This document shows, one piece after another, positions 8,685 to 16,291 of a stretch of 64,000 nucleotides of DNA. Both the position numbers and the translations under genes were made by a program. Numbering within the stretch: the stretch's first letter is position 1; each line of letters opens with the position of its first letter. The stretch is from a bacterium. Its GTDB lineage: Bacteria; Electryoneota; Electryoneia; Electryoneales; Electryoneaceae. The stretch lies in the NCBI GenBank assembly GCA_020444425.1, contig JAHLLB010000001.1:124001-188000 (forward strand), given 5' to 3'. The notes beneath the pieces were generated by a model. That model saw nothing but the letters and a program-made list of their open reading frames with translations. It was not told the origin of the DNA and ran no database searches.

Positions 8685-9571
8685 GAAGCATCCTCACTGG
8701 TCGGGGGTTCTTCCTCAAGCAAGGCAATGTGCAGTTCTTCGAGGATCGTCTCAATGGTCGCGTCGATGGATCCGCCGTTGGTTTCAAGGATTACGCTGCC
8801 CCGGCTGACACGCTGGCTGGGTTGCACCTCGATCTCACGGATCCCCTCGCTGACGGCCTTCAGGTCCACTCCGGCCTCCGTCAGTTCGGCCTCATCCTCC
8901 GGGTTGCAGAGGATGGTGACGCTGGTTCGTTCGCTGGCCTGTCTCAACGCCTCTTTCGCCAACCGTGTCGCGACTTGTTCATGGTTCGCGGCGGCGTCAC
9001 CGACGACTTTCCGCGCGATCATTAACGCAAACCGTACCAGCTCGGTTTCCACCTGCTGGTAGTAGTCACTGGTGGCGTTGGTGATGGACTGCAGCACACG
9101 CTGGATATCGGTCAGCCGGGCCTCATGCTCGGCCTTCATCTCTTCCATCGTCTGCTGGCGGCCCTGTTCAATTCCGACCGCCAGGCCCTCGTCGTGCCCT
9201 TCTTGCTTCGCCTGCTTGACCTTATCCTGCGCGGCTTTCAGCTCCCGCTGCATGGATTGCAGTTCGGCTCTGTGCCGCTTCTCGCGTTCGTCAACGGTCT
9301 CGACCTTCATGATGCCGTACCTGGACGGATCGTATTCGATCCGGACCTCGTCCGGACGGTCGTCGCTGATCGTGCGCAACCGGGAATGGGTCACGGTTCG
9401 CATCGCGAGCGGCTCATCGTCCAGTAGCACCGAGGCTTCTTCGAGGGTATAGTTTCCCCGCAGCACGCGTGCCCGGCTTGCCGGATGCGCGGCTTCTCCC
9501 TCGACCGCCTGACCTGCTCCACGAAGCAGGCTGGAGCGGAACTGGCTAGACCATCTGGTCTTCAGATCCAT
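8681..9571 (-). CDS. fliH: Flagellar assembly protein FliH
   Basis: FliH binds and restrains FliI and docks it at the C ring. 296 residues: a variable N-terminus, a long charged coiled coil around 100-160 (REKRHRAELQSMQRELKAAQ, with Gly-spaced EGHDEGLAVGIEQGRQQ repeats), and the conserved FliH/HrpE C-terminal domain (VRFALMIARKVVGDAAANHE, then IEVQPSQRVSRGSVILETNG). The start lies inside the last 26 bases of fliG, and its stop overlaps fliI by 4 bases, so the three are tightly coupled. Confidence 0.93.
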   Translation of the reverse strand: MDLKTRWSSQFRSSLLRGAGQAVEGEAAHPASRARVLRGNYTLEEASVLLDDEPLAMRTVTHSRLRTISDDRPDEVRIEYDPSRYGIMKVETVDEREKRHRAELQSMQRELKAAQDKVKQAKQEGHDEGLAVGIEQGRQQTMEEMKAEHEARLTDIQRVLQSITNATSDYYQQVETELVRFALMIARKVVGDAAANHEQVATRLAKEALRQASERTSVTILCNPEDEAELTEAGVDLKAVSEGIREIEVQPSQRVSRGSVILETNGGSIDATIETILEELHIALLEEEPPTSEDAS

Positions 9572-10577
9572 GCGTGATCACAATTTGGCCTTCCTCTTCG
9601 AGGCGGCGGATGATGTCGATGACGCGCTGCTGAACTTCTTCCACTTCGCGCAATCGGACTGGACCCATGTAGTCGATCTCTTCTTCGATCATCTCGGCGG
9701 CACGGCGTGACATGTTTGCGAGAATCTTGCTCTTCAGTTCCTCGCTGGACGCCTTCAGTGCCATCGCGAGTTCCTTGTTGTCGACCTCACGCAGCACCTT
9801 CTGGATCGAACGGTCGTCCAGGTTGACCACGTCTTCGAAGACGAACATCAGGTTCTTGATTTCGCTGGCAAGGTCCGGGTTCTCTTTTGCGATGCCGGCG
9901 AGGATGTTCTTCTCGAAGCGCTGGCCGACGAGGTTCAAGATGTCGGCGGCAGTCTGGACACCACCGATCTGCGACGATCCAGAGCTGAAGTCGATGCGGC
10001 TTTCCAGCACCTTCTCAACGGCGGCAATGGTTTCCGGGCTGACTCGTTCCATCTGGGAGAGGCGGTACATTACGTCCACCTGTACCTGCGGGCTCAGTTC
10101 GGTGAGCACGTTCGCGGCCTGAACCGGGGTAACCTGCGTCAACACGAGCGCGATGGTCTGCGGGTGTTCCTTTTGCAGGAAGGCGATTAACTGGTTGGTG
10201 TCAACATTCTCCAGCACGTTGAAGCCCTTGATCTGCAGCGCCCGTTCCACGCGCTTGAGGATTTCCATTGCCTTGCCCTCACCGAGAGCGGCTTCAAGCA
10301 CTTCCTGAGCGTACTGCAATCCACCGGCGGCGATGTACTGTTGCGCCAGCACCATCTGGTGGAATTCCTGGTTCACCTCATGCAGCACAGAACTGGGGAC
10401 ACCGTCCATCATTGCGATTTCACGGCTGACCCGTTCTACCTCGCCTTCCGTCAGGTATTTGTAGACTTTGGAGGAAGCTCCCGCACCGAGCGACACCAGA
10501 AAGATCGCCGCCTTCTTGGTCCCGGACAGGTTCCCAATGCTCATCTCGTTGCCAGCTTGCTTCGCGACTTTCGCCAT
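9546..10577 (-). CDS. fliG: Flagellar motor switch protein FliG
   Basis: FliG is the rotor protein that meets the stator and sets rotation direction. N-terminal FliG domain (LSGTKKAAIFLVSLGAGASS), middle domain with the EHPQ motif (FLQKEHPQTIALVLTQV near 130), and C-terminal torque domain with FVFEDVVNLDDRSIQKVLRE and MSRRAAEMIEEEIDYMGPVR. Two consecutive ATGs (10580, 10577) follow GGAGG; 10577 gives the better 6-base spacing, and the upstream TTG is unlikely. The start overlaps or abuts the fliF stop. The length of ~343 is typical. Confidence 0.96.
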   Translation of the reverse strand: MAKVAKQAGNEMSIGNLSGTKKAAIFLVSLGAGASSKVYKYLTEGEVERVSREIAMMDGVPSSVLHEVNQEFHQMVLAQQYIAAGGLQYAQEVLEAALGEGKAMEILKRVERALQIKGFNVLENVDTNQLIAFLQKEHPQTIALVLTQVTPVQAANVLTELSPQVQVDVMYRLSQMERVSPETIAAVEKVLESRIDFSSGSSQIGGVQTAADILNLVGQRFEKNILAGIAKENPDLASEIKNLMFVFEDVVNLDDRSIQKVLREVDNKELAMALKASSEELKSKILANMSRRAAEMIEEEIDYMGPVRLREVEEVQQRVIDIIRRLEEEGQIVITHGSEDQMV

Positions 10578-10579
10578 CA

Positions 10580-12202
10580 TCAACCTCCAAAATCAACGAG
10601 CCACGTCTTCAGCAAACGGGCTGTCACTTCTGGCTTTTCTTCAACGAAATCAACCAGGCGTTGCTGCAGCTGATTCGCTTCGACCACTTCTTCCGGCAGT
10701 TCGCTGTCGAGATCGGGCAAGGCCAGCGCTTCACCACCGTCGCTGGAAGCTCCCGGCAGCGCCGGCATCGAACCGCCACCCGGCAATGATGCGATCCTGC
10801 GTTCCCACACCTGCCGCGCGGCGTTTGTCGACGCGGTCAGCAGGTTGCGCACATACAGCAGGATGCCAATCACCGCAGCCCCGATCAGGATGTTCCGCAG
10901 CATCATCGACCAGTTGTTCTTCAGCCAGTCCATGAAACCGCCGCCCGTGTCGAGCACTTCCGGCTGCTCGAATGGAATGTTGATCACGGAAATCTCATCG
11001 CCGCGATCCAGGTCCACACCCAACGCCCCGCGCACCGCCTGCTCGATCTTGGTCATTTCATCCGGTGTGCGTTCGAAGTAGGTGCGCTGCATCTCACCCT
11101 CTTCGGCTTCGACGTCACGGTAGACGCCATCGATCAGCACTGACGCCGAGATTCGTTCAACACCACCGGTGTTGCGGGTTTCCTGGGTCAGGGTCTTCGA
11201 AACTTCATAGTTGGTGATGTTGTTGGTCTCGAGCTGGCTTTCCGTGCTTTCCAGCGGGGGTTGCGTTGGATCCACCGGGTTGACCGATTGCGGCGTATTG
11301 ACGTTCATCGAGGTTTCGTTGATCTCCTCGGAACGAACTGCGGTCCGCTCGGGATCAAACAACTCACTCGTGATCTGGCTCTGAGTGAAGTCCAGTTCGA
11401 CGGATACTCGCACAATCGACTTGTTCGGCCCCAGTAACTGCTGCAGCATGGTCTCAACTTTTTGCGTCAGGTTGTTTTCGACCTGATTCTTCAGCTGCAT
11501 CTGGGAATTTGACATCGCCAGCAACGGATCGCCGGCCTGCATGTTCGAGAGCACGTTCCCGCGGCTGTCAACAATGGTGACCTTGTCGCTTTCGAGTCCT
11601 TCCACCGATGACGCGATCAGGTGGGAAATGCCGCTTACCTGAGCATCCTTCAGCGCGCTGCGTAACTTGAGGGTCACCGAAGCAGTCGCCGGTTTTTCCT
11701 GTTCCCGGAACAACGCGGCTTCCGGCAACACGATATGCACCCGCGCCTCATCCACCTCTTCGAGCGAACTGACGGTGCGCGACAATTCTCCTTCCAACGC
11801 CCGGCGGAAGTTCAATTTCTGCACAAACTCGCTCATGCCGAGGTTGGTCTGGTCGAAGATTTCGTAGCCCGTCGACCGCTGTGCCGGCAACCCTTCCTGC
11901 GCCAATTCGATACGTGCCTGGTACTGGTTCGCGCGAGGAACAAGAATCCGTGATCCACCCTGTTCCAACGTGTACTCGATACTGTTCTCATCGAGCCACT
12001 GGGTGATCTTGCCGGCGTCCTCCGGTGGCAGGTTCGAGAAAAGCGGAACCATTTCCGGCGTACTCGCCCAGCGCACCAGAACGATGATCACCAGCAACGT
12101 GACCGCAATCGCGCCACCGATCGTGACCCTTTGCGTCGTGGTCAGGTTGCGGAACAGGTTGGAAAGGCGTCCCGGCATCGATGTGTTCTGTCTTTCGTTC
12201 AT
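10580..12202 (-). CDS. fliF: Flagellar MS-ring protein FliF
   Basis: FliF builds the inner-membrane MS ring that houses the export gate. 540 residues: N-terminal membrane segment around 27-45 (VTIGGAIAVTLLVIIVLVRW), YscJ/FliF ring-building domain (MVPLFSNLPPEDAGKITQWL onwards, with ARVHIVLPEAALFREQEKPA), a FliF-C domain with RVSVELDFTQSQITSELFDP, and a second membrane segment near 440-460 (MMLRNILIGAAVIGILLYVR). The C-terminal cytoplasmic tail that binds FliG ends LLKTWLVDFGG. No clear ribosome binding site precedes ATG 12202, so MPGRLSN a few codons later is an alternative. Confidence 0.97.
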   Translation of the reverse strand: MNERQNTSMPGRLSNLFRNLTTTQRVTIGGAIAVTLLVIIVLVRWASTPEMVPLFSNLPPEDAGKITQWLDENSIEYTLEQGGSRILVPRANQYQARIELAQEGLPAQRSTGYEIFDQTNLGMSEFVQKLNFRRALEGELSRTVSSLEEVDEARVHIVLPEAALFREQEKPATASVTLKLRSALKDAQVSGISHLIASSVEGLESDKVTIVDSRGNVLSNMQAGDPLLAMSNSQMQLKNQVENNLTQKVETMLQQLLGPNKSIVRVSVELDFTQSQITSELFDPERTAVRSEEINETSMNVNTPQSVNPVDPTQPPLESTESQLETNNITNYEVSKTLTQETRNTGGVERISASVLIDGVYRDVEAEEGEMQRTYFERTPDEMTKIEQAVRGALGVDLDRGDEISVINIPFEQPEVLDTGGGFMDWLKNNWSMMLRNILIGAAVIGILLYVRNLLTASTNAARQVWERRIASLPGGGSMPALPGASSDGGEALALPDLDSELPEEVVEANQLQQRLVDFVEEKPEVTARLLKTWLVDFGG

Positions 12203-12274
12203 GCTGCGTCAACCCGTGGTATGCAGCCGGCTTCTCATTCGGCTGAGTAAGGTACAAAAAATGAGTGTCAGAAT

Positions 12275-12619
12275 CTAAACTTGCATCCGCATCACTTCTC
12301 GGTAGGCGTCGACGATCTTGTTGCGTACCTCCATCATCAGATGGAAGGAGGTTTGCGCTTCCTCGACGGCGACCATGACCTGGTGAACGTCCTCGATCTC
12401 ACCAGTCAGCATGCGGCGTGTGGCTTCGTGCGCGTTCTTCTGGATCGCGTCGACGTTGTGGATCAGACCACCGAGGGTTTCCCCGAATCCGGGACCACCG
12501 GACGTGCGGTGCGGTGCTGAGGTTGTCTGGCTGGTGTCCACCTCCGGGAGCCTGCCGAGACGCGGCAGTTCGGACGGGAAGTTTCCGACAAGTCCTTCAA
12601 CTCCGATACCATCAGCCAT
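12275..12619 (-). CDS. fliE: Flagellar hook-basal body complex protein FliE
   Basis: FliE links the MS ring to the proximal rod. The C-terminal half carries the family signature: FGETLGGLIHNVDAIQKNAH, then EDVHQVMVAVEEAQTSFHLM and EVRNKIVDAYREVMRMQ. ATG 12619 is chosen because AAAGGGAGA lies upstream and it gives a normal length of 114. A longer reading from 12727 lacks conservation and would run into the upstream gene. Confidence 0.94.
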   Translation of the reverse strand: MADGIGVEGLVGNFPSELPRLGRLPEVDTSQTTSAPHRTSGGPGFGETLGGLIHNVDAIQKNAHEATRRMLTGEIEDVHQVMVAVEEAQTSFHLMMEVRNKIVDAYREVMRMQV

Positions 12620-12653
12620 GGTTGTTCTCCCTTTATCTGCTGCAACTGCTTGT

Positions 12654-13070
12654 TTACGCGTACGTGTCGATGCTCCGTCCCAACCCCGGAGCGGGTGCCG
12701 GCCGTTGTGGAATCGCCAGCAAGTCATGGGTTGCAGGCGCGGTCCCCGGACGCGCGGCCCGGCTGCTGCTTGTCCCCGCCGAAACGGCTGCGTTGGCCTG
12801 TGTCGCGGTGGCGCGGTTCACTGCCAGCGGCTGACGTGCCTGCGCCAGCTTCGCCGCGAGGGCGGGATTGCGTGCCGCCATCGCCGCACGGGCGCGTTCC
12901 GCGGCGTCAGAGAACGGTGAATTGACGCGTGCGACGGGTTTCGTGCTGGTCAGGGCAGGAGTTGTAGTCAAAGAACGGGCGCGCGTTGCGTTGCCGGTCA
13001 TGCTCGGCTGGCGCATTCGCTGTTGTTCAATCAGGGCGGTGAACTGTTCCAATCGTGGGTCAACACGCAC
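12654..13070 (-). CDS. Hypothetical protein between flgC and fliE
   Basis: 138 residues, GTG start at 13070 with GGAG 9 bases upstream. It is Ala/Arg/Thr/Pro-rich and apparently disordered, with no signal peptide or membrane segment. A more structured start (DPRLEQFTALIEQQRMRQPS) and a conserved-looking end (LLAIPQRPAPAPGLGRSIDT) bracket the low-complexity middle. It fills the gap where flgC and fliE are usually adjacent, is codirectional and closely spaced (14 bases after flgC), so it is very likely co-transcribed. I do not recognise the family; a rod- or export-related adaptor is a guess from position only. Confidence 0.6.
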   Translation of the reverse strand: MRVDPRLEQFTALIEQQRMRQPSMTGNATRARSLTTTPALTSTKPVARVNSPFSDAAERARAAMAARNPALAAKLAQARQPLAVNRATATQANAAVSAGTSSSRAARPGTAPATHDLLAIPQRPAPAPGLGRSIDTYA

Positions 13071-13084
13071 CGTTACCAGCTCCG

Positions 13085-13585
13085 TCAGATTTCAAGCGCT
13101 CGCTTGGCCATGTTCTTCGCGGCGTCAATCGCCGACACATTGGCTTCGTAATTTCTCGTCGCCGCGATCATGTCCGTCATCTCGGTGATGATGTTGATCT
13201 TCGGACGGGCGACATACCCGAACTCGTTGGAATCCGGGTGGGACGGATCGTAGTAATAGTCCGGCGTCGAATCGTCACGGATTTCAAATTGCTTGACACC
13301 GGAGAAATCGCGCGCGCTGATGTTTGACCCGCCGGGACTCAGGTGCGAACCGCTGGTCGAACCGAGACCGAGACCGGATTCCGCATGATGCTGATTGCGG
13401 TAGATCTGCGCGTCGCGCACATCTTCCCTGAAAATGGAGATGCGCCGCCGGTACGGTCCGCCTTCATCGGTTCGTGTGGTGTTCACGTTCGCGATGTTTT
13501 CCGCGATCGCGTCCATTCTGCGACGGTTGGCGGCGAGGCCTGTGGCGCTGATATCAATGCTGGAGAAAAGTCCGCGTATTTCCAT
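13085..13585 (-). CDS. flgC: Flagellar basal-body rod protein FlgC
   Basis: FlgC is a proximal rod subunit. The N-terminus (FSSIDISATGLAANRRRMDA, then IAENIANVNTTRTDEGGPYR) is the rod-protein motif, and the C-terminus (NIITEMTDMIAATRNYEANV, AIDAAKNMAKRALEI) is the paired coiled-coil signature. 166 residues, slightly longer than usual because of an insert with DDSTPDYYYDPSHPDSNEFG. GAGGAGAG precedes the ATG. It lies 16 bases after flgB. Confidence 0.97.
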   Translation of the reverse strand: MEIRGLFSSIDISATGLAANRRRMDAIAENIANVNTTRTDEGGPYRRRISIFREDVRDAQIYRNQHHAESGLGLGSTSGSHLSPGGSNISARDFSGVKQFEIRDDSTPDYYYDPSHPDSNEFGYVARPKINIITEMTDMIAATRNYEANVSAIDAAKNMAKRALEI

Positions 13586-13601
13586 CGTTTTCCTCTCTCT
13601 C

Positions 13602-14009
13602 CTACTTCATACTTCCGAGCATGCGCATGCGCGTGAACAACCCGGCAGTACGCTTCGCAACCATGGAATACTGCATGCTGTTGGTCAGCATGGTCGATAT
13701 TTCACGTTCAATGACGACGCCGTTCGCGCCGTTCGCGTTGGCATTGTCTTCATCCTTCCACACCGAGTGCCGGACGTTGTTTGGATGGTCCGGATCGGCG
13801 GGTCCGAGCGGGCGCTCGATTCCACGATGTCCATGGCGATCCAGCGCTTTCGTCAGTTGCTTCTCAAAACTGACGCGGGTGGACGTGAAGCCGGGAGTGG
13901 ACGCGTTGGCGATGTTCGACGCGACGGCACGGTGACGGTCGGCGTACGCATCCAACGCGTTCTTGTACAGCGGAAGTGGGGTGTTGTTGTAAACCAATTC
14001 CCGAATCAT
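13602..14009 (-). CDS. flgB: Flagellar basal-body rod protein FlgB
   Basis: FlgB is a proximal rod subunit and the first gene of the operon. It carries YKNALDAYADRHRAVASNIA followed by NASTPGFTSTRVSFEKQL, the expected rod-protein N-terminus, and ends with the LTNSMQYSMVAKRTAGLF helix. ATG 14009 is chosen over an upstream in-frame start because CGGGAG precedes it by 7 bases and a sigma-54-type promoter lies 32-47 bases upstream. It has 135 residues, typical for FlgB. Confidence 0.95.
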   Translation of the reverse strand: MIRELVYNNTPLPLYKNALDAYADRHRAVASNIANASTPGFTSTRVSFEKQLTKALDRHGHRGIERPLGPADPDHPNNVRHSVWKDEDNANANGANGVVIEREISTMLTNSMQYSMVAKRTAGLFTRMRMLGSMK

Positions 14010-14040
14010 ACGGGTACTCCCGGTTTGCCGCAAACCAGTG

Positions 14041-14056
14041 AGCAACCCATATGCCA
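14041..14056 (-). promoter_or_regulatory. Sigma-54-type (-24/-12) promoter for the flagellar operon
   Basis: On the minus strand the sequence is TGGCATATGGGTTGCT, which matches the consensus TGGCAC-N5-TTGCW with exact GG-N10-GC spacing. The predicted start of transcription, about 12 bases beyond the GC, lies near 14030, giving a ~20-base leader that includes the CGGGAG ribosome binding site of flgB. RpoN control of flagellar class genes is well known in several phyla. No activator site was identified. Confidence 0.7.
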
Positions 14057-14152
14057 GTGGTAATAAATGGAGAAACAACGAGTTAGCGAGTGATCGAGAC
14101 TGGTACTCAGGGCAAGATGATCCGTGAGGGCGGAAAGGGATGCCGCTCTGGA

Positions 14153-14290
14153 TGTCCTGAGTCCTGAGTCTTGAGACTGAAAGACCTGGGATATGAGATG
14201 GTGGGCTACGCGCTACGGGCAGCGGTCTACGGTCTGCGGTTTGCCGGCTGTGAGCTGTGGGCTGGGACAGAGATGGAGAAGGAGATGAAA
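14153..14290. repeat. Degenerate word-like repeats upstream of the flagellar promoter
   Basis: The 14057-14499 gap contains no credible gene. This part holds degenerate units of the GTCCTGA/GTCTTGA type (14153-14175), followed by ACGCGCTACGG, GGTCTACGG and GGTCTGCGG units and a purine-rich stretch. It resembles the tracts at 1889-2133 and 40641-40667 in style but not in exact sequence. Confidence 0.55.
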
Positions 14291-14375
14291 TTGTTGACGG
14301 ATGTGATGATTGAGACTATGACAGATGTGTAGGTTTAAATGCTGACAGGTGTGTGGTGATGGAAAACATCTGGAC

Positions 14376-14485
14376 CCGCCGTGGAACGGCGGAGCGTGGT
14401 TAGCGTGTGGCTTCAGCCACACGAACGCGACACCCCCACCACTCCCCTGCCCCGTACCACCTCTGCCCGCGCCCTGTAAGGGCGC
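14376..14485. repeat. Cluster of three small REP-like palindromes
   Basis: Three perfect hairpins lie within 110 bases between nadD and the flagellar operon: CCGCCGT/ACGGCGG with loop GGA (14376-14392), CGTGTGGCT/AGCCACACG with a 2-base loop (14404-14423) and GCGCCCT/AGGGCGC with loop GTA (14469-14485). None is followed by a T-run on the minus strand, so none is a standard terminator, although the last is 14 bases after the nadD stop. Tight loops and clustering resemble a bacterial REP cluster. Confidence 0.6.
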
Positions 14486-14499
14486 AGCATTCCAACCTT

Positions 14500-15090
14500 C
14501 TACCGATACAGCTTCAGATCGTGAATAATCTTCAGGGCCGGTTGGGGAACCAGGAAGCGGACGGATTTTCCTTCGGCAACGCGTTGCCGCACCAGGGTCG
14601 AGGAAACCGCCAGCTCCGGAATCTCAACGGGACGGATGTGGTTTCGCACTTTGGGATCGGCGTCCTCGAGCTTCCACCCGGGACGGACGACTGCGGCGAT
14701 GTCCGCGCGCTCGAGGATCTCGTCCGGGTCTTTCCAGCGCAACAGGCTGTGTACGGAGTCGCCGCCGAGGATCAGGGTGAACCGGCGGTCAGGGTGCTCA
14801 TCGTTGAGACGGCGGAGGGTATCGACGGTGTAGCTGACGCCGCCGCGTTGGATCTCGTCATCTCGCACGAGGAAGTGATTGACACCTGAACACGAATCGC
14901 GCAACATCCTCAGGCGGAGGTCGGCGGGTGTGGTGTCATTGTCCTGCTTGAACGGGTTGACCGCGGTTGGCATGAACCAGACACAGTCCAGCGCGAGGGC
15001 GTCCCGCACCCATTCCGCAATCAACAGATGGGCGACAGTCGGCGGGTCAAAGGTGCCGCCGAACAGCCCGGTGGGAAGGGCATCAGTCAT
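14500..15090 (-). CDS. nadD: Nicotinate-nucleotide adenylyltransferase NadD
   Basis: NadD adenylates nicotinate mononucleotide to deamido-NAD in NAD biosynthesis. The nucleotidyltransferase motif GLFGGTFDPPTVAHLLIAEW at residues 8-27 contains the GxFxPxxxxH signature, and the C-terminal SSTLVRQRV corresponds to the ISSTxIR motif. ATG 15090 (MTDALPTG) is preferred to a TTG 18 bases upstream. It overlaps the bamD end by 8 bases, giving 196 residues, which is normal. It is the last gene of the lnt-bamD-nadD group. Confidence 0.94.
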   Translation of the reverse strand: MTDALPTGLFGGTFDPPTVAHLLIAEWVRDALALDCVWFMPTAVNPFKQDNDTTPADLRLRMLRDSCSGVNHFLVRDDEIQRGGVSYTVDTLRRLNDEHPDRRFTLILGGDSVHSLLRWKDPDEILERADIAAVVRPGWKLEDADPKVRNHIRPVEIPELAVSSTLVRQRVAEGKSVRFLVPQPALKIIHDLKLYR

Positions 15091-15916
15091 CTGCACCGAA
15101 GATGTCAAAGATGCTCTTGCCTTCCTTCTGTTCCTTCTCCAGCTGCTTGCGTTTGCTCTCTTTCACGTCCTCGATGCGATCGAGCACATCATCGCGATGT
15201 CCGCTTTCCGGGTAACGGTTGAGATAACCCTGCAGCGCGGCAAGTGCTTCGTCCCATTTCTTCTCATCCGCCCAACTTTCGGCTTTATGCAGCTGCGCGT
15301 CTTCGGCGTACTCAGAATCGTAGTAATCGTCCAGCACCGACTGGTAGTAGATGCGGGCGGCCTTGTACTGGCCCATCCGGTGGTACAGACGTCCCGCCCG
15401 GTATTCCTTCTTCGCCAGTTTGCTGCGGAGTTCCTGGATGCGTTCCTCGGCATCCGATACAAGCATGCTGCTGGGAAAATCTTCAATGAACAGCTGGAAC
15501 ATCTCCACCGCTTTTTCGGTGTAGATCTGTTCCTTATGGTACTTCGGCGAGAGTTCGTAGTAGCTGAGACCGAGCTTGTACTCCCCCTCTTCAACCAACC
15601 GGCTGCGCGGATACTGAGTGATCAGCTTCTCATACTCGCTGGCGGAGATGATGTACTCTTTCAACTCGAAGTGGCTTTCCGCGAGCAGCCACTGGGCGGA
15701 GTCTGCGAGGGTAGAACCGGCGTAGTTGATCAGGAAGATCTCGAGATGTTCGGAAGCGTCGAGATAGCGGCCACGCTCATAGTAGTCCTTGATCTTCGCC
15801 CATGCGGCGTCCATCGGCAGGTCGTCCACACCCTGCCGGCTGCAGCCGTTGACCATGATCAGGGACAGCATCATCAAAGCGATCAGAGATGGTAAAACCA
15901 GCGTCGTCCTGCGCAT
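15083..15916 (-). CDS. bamD: Outer membrane assembly lipoprotein BamD
   Basis: BamD is the essential lipoprotein partner of BamA in beta-barrel insertion. N-terminal lipoprotein signal (hydrophobic SLIALMMLSLIMVNG followed by Cys25), then TPR-like repeats: YYERGRYLDASEHLEIFLIN, ADSAQWLLAESHFELKEYII, EYEKLITQYPRSRLVEEGEY, MFQLFIEDFPSSMLVSDAEE. The C-terminal charged coil (KESKRKQLEKEQKEGKSIFD) is longer than in E. coli. The start abuts the stop of the upstream membrane-protein gene. It supports an outer membrane in this organism. Confidence 0.92.
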   Translation of the reverse strand: MRRTTLVLPSLIALMMLSLIMVNGCSRQGVDDLPMDAAWAKIKDYYERGRYLDASEHLEIFLINYAGSTLADSAQWLLAESHFELKEYIISASEYEKLITQYPRSRLVEEGEYKLGLSYYELSPKYHKEQIYTEKAVEMFQLFIEDFPSSMLVSDAEERIQELRSKLAKKEYRAGRLYHRMGQYKAARIYYQSVLDDYYDSEYAEDAQLHKAESWADEKKWDEALAALQGYLNRYPESGHRDDVLDRIEDVKESKRKQLEKEQKEGKSIFDIFGADD

Positions 15917-16291
15917 TCAACTGCTCCGAAGCGTAAACAGCAACCAGGTGGCGGTACCAACCCCCACCGTGATCAGGATGGGTCCGAGAACGGGCCAATA
16001 TGAGGGAGATTGTCCCTCAGACTCAACCTCGGCCTCCCCATTTGACCACTGCCATGTGCCCGCGTCTGCGTCCAACGGTTTTTCGATCCGAAGCACCGGG
16101 AGGACACTCAGACTAACCAGCAGGGGCCGAGGTAATGGCAATCGGGGGCTGAAGTCAACATCGTCTGAGCGAGTGGAAAGTTCCATCGCCGGGGAGACAG
16201 GTGACGGCGGCGTCAGGATTGAGCTGTCAGCCATCGCTGTGGAAGCGAACAGCATGACAGCCAGAACGATGTAGAGGAGCGGGCTTCTCAT
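15917..16291 (-). CDS. Small exported membrane protein between lnt and bamD
   Basis: 124 residues: N-terminal signal peptide (YIVLAVMLFASTAMA, cleavage expected after AMA), a Pro/Ser/Glu-rich middle, and a C-terminal membrane segment (WPVLGPILITVGVGTATWLL) followed by only six residues. The ATG overlaps the lnt stop (ATGA), which fixes the start; the longer frame further upstream is only a shadow of lnt. No family recognised. Its position between two envelope-biogenesis genes suggests an envelope role, by context only. Confidence 0.7.
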   Translation of the reverse strand: MRSPLLYIVLAVMLFASTAMADSSILTPPSPVSPAMELSTRSDDVDFSPRLPLPRPLLVSLSVLPVLRIEKPLDADAGTWQWSNGEAEVESEGQSPSYWPVLGPILITVGVGTATWLLFTLRSS

